Below, piece by piece: positions 57,601 to 64,000 of a DNA stretch of 64,000 nt. The stretch spans positions 8,407,597-8,471,596 of the forward strand of contig OX155957.1 of assembly GCA_944548615.1 (NCBI GenBank), written 5' to 3'. The DNA comes from Micropterix aruncella. Lineage: Eukaryota; Arthropoda; Insecta; Lepidoptera; Micropterigidae. The translations under genes and the position numbers were made by a program. Every line of letters starts with the position of its first letter. Position 1 is the first letter of the stretch. The notes under the pieces are model-generated. The model saw only the letters and a list, made by a program, of their open reading frames with translations, was not told the origin of the DNA and searched no databases.

Positions 57601-58540
57601 TGGCACTATATCATTGGATTTCTGAACTACACCTACTGATGCCGGTAGTATTAACTACCTGTTGTTACCTTAGCATTAAATTCCATAATCTATTCCCTAA
57701 CATTGTTAAACAGCTGGAAGATGCTGATAGGCCACCCTTTCTATGATCTGGCCGCATTCGAGGGCCATGAATTTTCAAATATTGTACCGATTTAAATGAC
57801 TTATAAAGCACAGCCTCATTGTCTGGTTATTTTATTTGATCTTATATTTGTTTTTTTAGTTTTTAAATATATGACGTAGCTTTAACTTGATTATTTAACA
57901 TTTTACCGACCACTTGGATATTACAATGCATAACTTTTAGTACGTATCTATTCAAAATATTAACCGTATCAAATATTAGGCTTCTACTTTTATTACTTAC
58001 GTTTATATTTTGATAATCTAATGGCAAAATTCTTTGCTACATATGGATGCTAAGTAAATAGTAGTAACGATAATATTTTGACATATCTAAGAGCGGTTTA
58101 TAGCTGTCAATTGGACTAGACGAAAATGTAATGTAATGTAATGGTGTTCTCTCAAAAGTCAAATTGAAGAGCACTTCAAAATAAGACGCTGCAAGAGTGG
58201 CATGCTGCTTTAATGTCATGAACGAACAAAAGCAGCTTACAACCCACCCTGTACGTGTATTTCATGTACATATTTTAGAGAGCGTCCGCTTTTCCTGAAA
58301 GCTGCATCGCTGAAAAGCGGATCCGAAAGATATAATCTGCCCGGAAGCTTTGCCACCGGCTGCGGGCGACGAAGCTCTCCACCATGCCATTTTCAGACGG
58401 GAAATACTACAGCGCGCGTTCATTAGAAAATAACAGGTACCAGGTAATCATATGCTTCAGCATTTTGTTGAAATATTAATTGAAGTCTCATTTTGTTAAA
58501 CTCATAAACATTATAAGAGTTATTAGTTTGTTTGTTTTTT
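54656..58540. other. Long unassigned region, no gene seen
   Basis: Mostly AT-rich. TTTATTTATTTATTTACATA (55568) and TTTATTTATTTATTTTAAAC (56457) resemble minus-strand LINE tails, but only UTR-like sequence follows. A CA/TA-rich stretch lies at 56640-56710 and an ATT run at 55916-55941. 58260-58440 is GC-richer and single-copy. Plus frame 57558-57746 shows no known domain. Confidence 0.4.
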
Positions 58541-58766
58541 CCTATTCTTTATTGTGAAGTTTCACAATGGCCGGGTTTATTATCATACGACATTTTTAAC
58601 AACCAACCCTACTATGAAGTGTTCATATGTATTTGTGCGTGTAGCATGTGCGACTTGTTATTACATTTGATCGACAGACTTGAAATGAAATTTATCCCAG
58701 CCGGGAATCAAACCCTTACAATATAAGATCAGACGACCTAACCACTGTGCTACTGGGCCGTGCCAC
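58541..58766 (-). mobile_element. tRNA-derived SINE, copy 2
   Basis: Reverse orientation of copy 1 (2705-2973). Tail palindrome ATTGTGAAGTTTCACAAT (58550-58567, one base different from copy 1), then body and tRNA-like head GCCCAGTAGCACAGTGGTTA to TTTGATTCCCGGCTGGG near 58685-58760. The head has lost bases in the variable and T region (ACCCTTACAATATAAGATC), so it is more decayed. Confidence 0.85.
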
Positions 58767-59209
58767 TATGCCAGAACTACGAGGTGAAAATAAGTGGTAA
58801 AGTTCAGAAATGATTTTGCTGGACTCATATTTTCATATAATAAAACTTTTCGTGATAAACCTAACCCATTTAATTTTAAAGGCAATACGTCGAAACCCCG
58901 CAGCCCCGATGTAAATTAATTGAAACCCTGTCAAAATGTACGAGGTTTTCATTAACATTCAGCGAAATTTCATTATTTTAATTTTGTCACGACATATTTT
59001 TTTTGAGGATTTTGGCCGAATTTTTAATAAAAGAAACTAAGAATTTTAACTATTTTAGAGTATTATTACTCTACTGATTTAGAATTTCACACAGGCATAA
59101 CGCGAATTAAAATCGTAATATAAAGTAATTAGATCGAATATAAAAGTAATAAAAATCGCAATTAATGCTAGTCTTGCCTATCAGACTACATGTTTAGGCA
59201 ATATCGTGA
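58767..59209. other. Unassigned AT-rich stretch
   Basis: No supported feature. Confidence 0.4.
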
Positions 59210-59388
59210 AGATACACACACAGCTAGATACACAGTCAGTTTAAACAGCCAGACTTCCATCTGGAAATGATCCTAATCGTTTCAGGGAGGCTCTAAATGG
59301 ATATTTGCATCATCTCGAAAAAAAAATGCGCGCTCTTTATACTTTCCCTCCTCGTTGGTTGGTAGGACGGGAAAGTAAAAACGTGAAA
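59210..59388 (+). repeat. Family H retroelement-like tail, copy 2
   Basis: ACACACACAGCTAGATACAC, CCATCTGGAAATGATCCTAA, CTCTAAATGGATATTTGCAT, CATCTCGAAAAAAAAATGCG and GGACGGGAAAGTAA. Compare 54530-54655. Confidence 0.6.
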
Positions 59389-59845
59389 TTGGTAGTGTCT
59401 TTTCCGTTAACAACTACATCATTTAATTTTTCGACCAAGAGCCCCGGACAAATCAATTGTCAGCCCTAATATATTTTATGCATCAAATCATTTGTATTAT
59501 TATTCTTGCTGAAGTTATTGTTACAATATCCTGAATCGCCCTGACAGTTAGGCCTGAAAATTTTACCTCTAGTCAATAGGCCTGCCCTTTTGTAAACAAT
59601 TTGTGTGCACAATAAGAAATTCAAATAAAAACAACAATAACAAGTAGATCCGGAAGATCTGTCAAAAAAAGCCTAAACGTATACAGCAAATACCGTTTTT
59701 TAAGGTTATAAGGTTTAAATGGTATGTCTTTCATATAGCCAGTGGAGATTTATTATACAGCGACATATATTAAAAGAGTTGAGGAAGAAAACATTTCCTC
59801 GGTTCAGACACGAAATGTTTAAGCGTTCTCTTGTTTTTTTTTCAG

Positions 59846-59983
59846 AAAAACCTTTTCAATCTCACACCAGACCTACGCGAAGCCGTTTTCCTTAGCGATT
59901 CTGGTAATGGCGTAAATAAATTTCATTCATTGGGTCAAATGCTCGTAAATACAGATGAGTTTTATTTATCCAGGAAGTTACAG
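59846..59983 (+). CDS. Well-formed host exon, gene not recognised
   Basis: 138 nt, 46 codons, phase 0 at both ends: KNLFNLTPDLREAVFLSDSG then NGVNKFHSLGQMLVNTDEFY and LSRKLQ. The other two plus frames have stops. Acceptor: CTTGTTTTTTTTTCAG ending 59845. Donor: TTACAG then GTGCGAAG. A 57-nt intron (59984-60040) with CTAAC branch-like sequence and CATTTTTCAG acceptor follows. The next segment reads EIITTLYR then TGA (60041-60067), possibly the end of the protein. I do not recognise the protein. Confidence 0.55.
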
Positions 59984-60247
59984 GTGCGAAGTGTTTAATT
60001 TCGATGTAATAGTTTTTGATTGAACACTAACATTTTTCAGGAAATTATCACGACATTGTACAGATGAGCATTTTACAATGGCCGGTGCAGGAGTTCTCTT
60101 TTCTTGAATTAGTGTTTAGCTACTTATACTCATAACTTGCTACGGGAATTCCATATCTAGTAATGTTTTTTAGGTTCGTGCTTTACTCCACGGATATGCA
60201 TTTCCATATTCTTACCTTTGGTGTTACATAGTATATTTTTTTTTCAG

Positions 60248-60420
60248 GAACCAGACACAGTAAGACAACACAGTTACGTCTGTTATTATCATCACCAGTG
60301 TTACGATCCATTCTGCGTATTGAGGAGCCAGAGAAACCATTCCCGTAATACGTTCGCCTTTCATTTACACAATTACAAATGTCCCTATGTAAAGTATCTC
60401 GAAGCGGGTCATAATTTATG
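60248..60420 (+). CDS. Possible exon, Cys/His-rich frame
   Basis: After a strong acceptor (TATTTTTTTTTCAG) a frame reads EPDTVRQHSYVCYYHHQCYD then PFCVLRSQRNHSRNTFAF, HLHNYKCPYVKYLEAGHNL and TGA. Four Cys and six His could suggest a metal site, but no known pattern fits. The minus strand is also open here, so coding is uncertain. It could be a terminal exon of the gene with 59846-59983. Confidence 0.3.
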
Positions 60421-60421
60421 A

Positions 60422-60953
60422 GGGACACATCCCCTCAATCTCCGGTGGAGCAGGCTATATAATTTATGGTAATATTTGAGATTTTCATTCGGTCAACCAT
60501 TAACAGGCGAAGCTCCCCAAAATTCCGCGACGAAGAATTAATTTTTCGGTTCAGCAAGCCGTAATTATAGGTTTTGGAGGAGCAGAGAAGAAATAACAGC
60601 GATAATGGGAGTATCATGAAGGTTGTTTAATTTAAAGATCCGCTTTGCTGCCGTCTAAAATATTGTTTGTAATTCTTTGCTAAAATAGAGACGTGTTTGA
60701 TAAACTGGCAATATAACAGGAACTGTGTTATATGACAATATCTCTAATACCATACCGCCAGGATTATTGTGACTAAATAATTATGTTGGCAAATTAACAT
60801 ATAACAAGTGTATTTTTTGTAAAGTAGTGGTCATTATAAATGAGTAGAATTACATAATAAACATAATAAAGACAATAAAACAGAAAATAATAACATATAT
60901 CAACGTATGCATCAGTATGGGATATAAAGACAAGTCCTAGCTTGTCCCCCGCT
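60422..60953. other. Unassigned
   Basis: No supported feature; AT-rich after 60620. Confidence 0.4.
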
Positions 60954-61001
60954 CCCCCCCCCCCCCGTTTCATAAGACGGGTGAAAGGGGGGGGGGGGGG
61001 G
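60954..61001. repeat. C13 / G15 inverted homopolymer pair
   Basis: Thirteen C (60954-60966), a 20-nt spacer, then fifteen G (60987-61001). A perfect GC hairpin, or G-quadruplex plus i-motif, could form. The run lengths may not be exact in the assembly. Confidence 0.85.
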
Positions 61002-62159
61002 TTATCAGTTAAGTAGATGTCTCCTAATAGTTTTTAAACCTGATCAGGTTTTCCAGTTGTCTCAGGGGCAAAGCCACAGAGTTCCATATTTGGGCCACAC
61101 AAAAATAAAATTTTGTAAGGTGCTCAAATACAGTTTTTAGGTGACAAGTGGCAAATCTACTTAAGCATACATTTCAGTACTAAGTTGCATTTTTCAAAAT
61201 TATTATATTTTTAAATTCTGCACACTATTAACTCTCGGTGATTTTTATTATAACGAATATATACAAAAGTATAGTTTTTGCTATATTGGATTTTATATCT
61301 ATTCTAGAATTACAGTAAATTATTATATTCAAGCGTACATTTCAGTGATAATTCGCATTTTTCAAAATTATGAAATTTTAGACGTGTTTTCTATCAAGCA
61401 AGACACTGTGATATTTATTATAAAGAATTTATATATAACTATACATTTTAGTATTTTTTACATTAAAGAATTGCCACGATCGAGTTATGTATACTGAGAA
61501 GGTGTTTTTCTGAAAATTATAAATACGGGATATATTGAAAAAATATATCCCTTTTTTAATAGGTTCATGATTTTGTGGTTATGAACATATGTGTTCTACT
61601 ATTCTACATATGAAAATATGTTCTTCTATGTTGTACTAATTAAGAATGTTCTATTACTGAAAAATGCAAAATAGTACTGAAATGTATGCTTGAGTATAAA
61701 AATTTGCACAACCTCTGATATTAAGGAATTAATTGGAGATGATTTACACCAAAATATAACCATTTTCAAGACGTCATTTTCCTGCTATCATTTATAATTT
61801 AATCCAACCTTTCAGAGCGGGTTTCTCACAGCATCTCTGTTCTCGCATCACCCAATGGCAGCTGTGAGGAATGTATCTCATAGTTAGATAATGATATTAG
61901 AGCGGCTTTTGTGCTTTGCCGCATTGTGTTGGGTCAGACCGTTTTGCGGATAATTTTCTTCGCTCACGCAAACCTAATTTAGCTCGGAGCGTTTCAATTT
62001 CCTTCGGGCGGGGAAATTGCGTATCGATTTGACGAGAGGCGGAACGCTGCGAGCGGCAGCCCAACCAGACGACGGAATAAAGTTTGGCAACTTTTAGATG
62101 CGGATGCATGCAGCGAGTGGCATTAGCATAAATTTAAAATAAAGTTTGAAAAAAATATG
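61002..62159. other. Unassigned; GC-rich island at 61895-62110
   Basis: 61200-61700 holds two diverged copies of a TTTCAGT-ATTTTTCAAAATTAT phrase. The island at 61895-62110 is single-copy and CpG-rich, with no convincing frame. It directly precedes family A. Confidence 0.4.
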
Positions 62160-63240
62160 TCAGTCAGGGGGCGAGGCTGCCGGCTGGGTACCCTTCCCGG
62201 TGCCTCGCCATAAGGCACTAAACAGTGGACTGTTTTCGTTCCGAGTCTTCTACGCTCACGTCGGGGGAGACAGAACGATTCCATATCGTTAAAACTTCCT
62301 GAGGCGTCGGGTTCGCCTGTTGTAGTTAGTGGCTCTAGTTGTGTCATGGACAGGTAGCGAATGGTTTCGTGCAGCTTGGCCCATAAGATCCATTTTGTTC
62401 TCGGGTCGACCCAACTCACGATTCGGCTCCTATTCAGGAACCTCCCCGTGTGAGGGACTACCCCGGGAAGTCTCTTGCGTCTCAGACCTCACGGTTAGCG
62501 GATCGGTTTCCGCTGGGGGATTGCTCTCCGGAGCTACTGGACAGTTTGCGCACCGTGCGGCGTCAGCCAAACGGTTGTGCACTCTGGCTGATTACTGAAG
62601 CAGTATGGGGATTAAAAATATTTATGTCATGCCACTCTTGAAAGAATCTATGGGTCACCCTACCTTGAGTGGCATCACGGGCAAAGGATGTTCAGGTCCG
62701 CGATAAAATCATATCGAATTGCCGCTGTAATATAACAGCTAGAGGACGTGCAAGCGACTTCACTCCCGTTGACAGTCTAGAGGATGAAGTATCCTGAAGG
62801 TTAATTCCAGACGAAGATATCCAACCAAAACTGGTAGCCAGGGGGCGAGGTGGCCTCACTGGTTTATCTTTCTAGTGACTCGTCGTAAGGCGTTGGACTC
62901 TGGCGGATTCGTGGCTTTGCTAGACGGTAGATTTGTATCGTCCCAAAGTCTTCTACGATCACATAACGATCAGTCATTAAAACTCCCTGAGGTGACGGGT
63001 TCGCCCGTTGTAGTCGACATCTCCAAATGTGTCATGGACAGATGGGATCGGATCCTCTGGGGTAAGACCTCAGGCACTGCTGGGCGGTTTGTGTACTCCG
63101 GCAAATAACTGAAGGGGTCTGGAAATGGTCTTCTACGTTCCTAAGTGGCGGGGACGGTTGTTGACCTGATGTCAGATACTCTTAAAACGACTCGTTGGCC
63201 ACCTAATCCCGGGTGAAGGACTTCGTGTAGTAGAGGGGTG
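62160..63240 (+). repeat. Family A in tandem, diverged
   Basis: The unit end (GGAGACAGAACGATT..AAAACTTCCTGAGGCGTCGG, 62265-62336) runs directly into a unit start (GTGTCATGGACAGG..GATCCATTTTG, 62340-62560). The end block then recurs at 62830-63020 (AAAACTCCCTGAGGTGACGG then GTTCGCCCGTTGTAGTCGAC) and another start follows (GTGTCATGGACAGATGGG, 63029). Period is about 690 bp. It shows that family A exists as head-to-tail repeats as well as single insertions. Confidence 0.7.
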
Positions 63241-64000
63241 AATAAGAAGCGGCATTAAAAGAGCATTACTACAGATACACTCAATAATATGTAAGGTAAA
63301 CTTTTATTAGTAAGCAAGATACAAAATATTCCGGGCATTATTATTTCAATAGGCTACCGGAAAGTTTAAAAATAATTCAGGTGTAAAGTTTATTTATAAT
63401 GTTGCTAAAAGAATTCCTATTAGATAATGATTTTTATTCGCTCGGTAACTTCGTAAATTTTGAGTAATATTTTTTTTTTGCCATTTCCTCCATTTTAAGT
63501 AGTATTTTAAAATTATTTTGACTTATTTTTGATTTCATACTATCCTGATTAATTTTATTGATTATTTTTATTTATATTTTAGCGAGTAGATCTTATTGAT
63601 GATTTTTGAGTAGTGGTGGTAATATATATTTTTTGTTATGCTTTTTCTATAAAGTGCTAAATGTTATTATATCGCGGCTATGCACTCTCCATACAAAATA
63701 TAACATGATGTACCGACTTGTATGTTGAAAGTTTTTTCTTTATGTTTTTAACAAGTGGTATAGTCTTAGATTATATAAACGAACATGTTATTGTACTTAC
63801 CATAAATTATTGTAGAGAATACAATAATTTATGCCAAGTACATGGGAAATTACAATATTGTAAAACGGCATATTATAAAACAATAAAGAACCTCAATATT
63901 TAATCTTTTAACCTCTTATTATCTCTTAACATAATAATTATTTTTTAAAAGTGTGAAACCGACCAAACAGCAGTCTTGTTTCTTGTGGTCATACTTGTAA
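63241..64000. other. Unassigned AT-rich stretch
   Basis: No supported feature. Confidence 0.4.

Noticed and set aside
62123..63108. Several frames of 60-100 codons
   Set aside because: They lie in family A repeats and are not shared between units.

Overview
The window is nuclear DNA of a metazoan, very probably an insect. It is AT-rich and almost gene-free, and it is packed with decayed transposable elements (TEs) typical of arthropods: mariner, Tc1, pogo-like, hAT, PIF/Harbinger, Helitron, several Jockey/CR1-like LINEs, a tRNA-derived SINE and a YqaJ-exonuclease gene. It also carries GT-AG splice signals and a CLIP-domain serine protease fragment, a family expanded in arthropods. The Helitron ends (start TCTATACTAATATTATAAAG, finish CTAG) are of a type I associate with moths and butterflies, but assignment to Lepidoptera is inference. 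No prokaryotic operons, CRISPR arrays or rRNA were seen.

Host genes: the one confidently recognised exon is at 14780-15007 on the minus strand. It encodes part of the WD-repeat region of tomosyn (STXBP5 family), a syntaxin-binding regulator of vesicle release. Its neighbouring exons were not found, so much of the window may be tomosyn intron. A well-formed but unidentified plus-strand exon lies at 59846-59983, followed by a 57-nt GT-AG intron. Weaker exon candidates lie at 18642-18727 and 60248-60420.

Layout: 0-7.3 kb holds LINE reverse-transcriptase (RT) remnants, a foldback MITE, a SINE, an 11-bp phased array and a long hairpin. 9-13.3 kb holds mariner and hAT remnants. 14.8-15.0 kb is the tomosyn exon. 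16-25 kb holds dispersed repeats, a LINE tail, two Helitron pieces and two long (TA)n tracts. 25.9-31.3 kb holds a Tc1 foldback and two Helitrons. 33.7-37.1 kb is a LINE cluster with a family A insertion. 37.9-39.9 kb is a full-length but broken pogo-like element. 40.5 kb is a third (TA)n tract. 43.2-44.2 kb is a PIF/Harbinger deletion derivative. 46.3-47.7 kb is a mariner split by a LINE. 50.1-53.4 kb is a three-level nest: a YqaJ-exonuclease gene holds a LINE, which holds a 1.2-kb insertion carrying CLIP-protease pieces in scrambled order. 54-64 kb is mostly unassigned, with a second SINE copy, the exon candidate and a tandem copy of family A.

Dispersed repeats that I cannot name are called families A to I; the letters are local labels. 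They were recognised by reading copies against each other, so boundaries are approximate unless a target-site duplication (TSD) is stated. The most interesting items are the scrambled protease insertion, the compact family A element, the (TA)n tracts that appear to begin in Helitron 5' ends, and several junctions with locally templated insertions.
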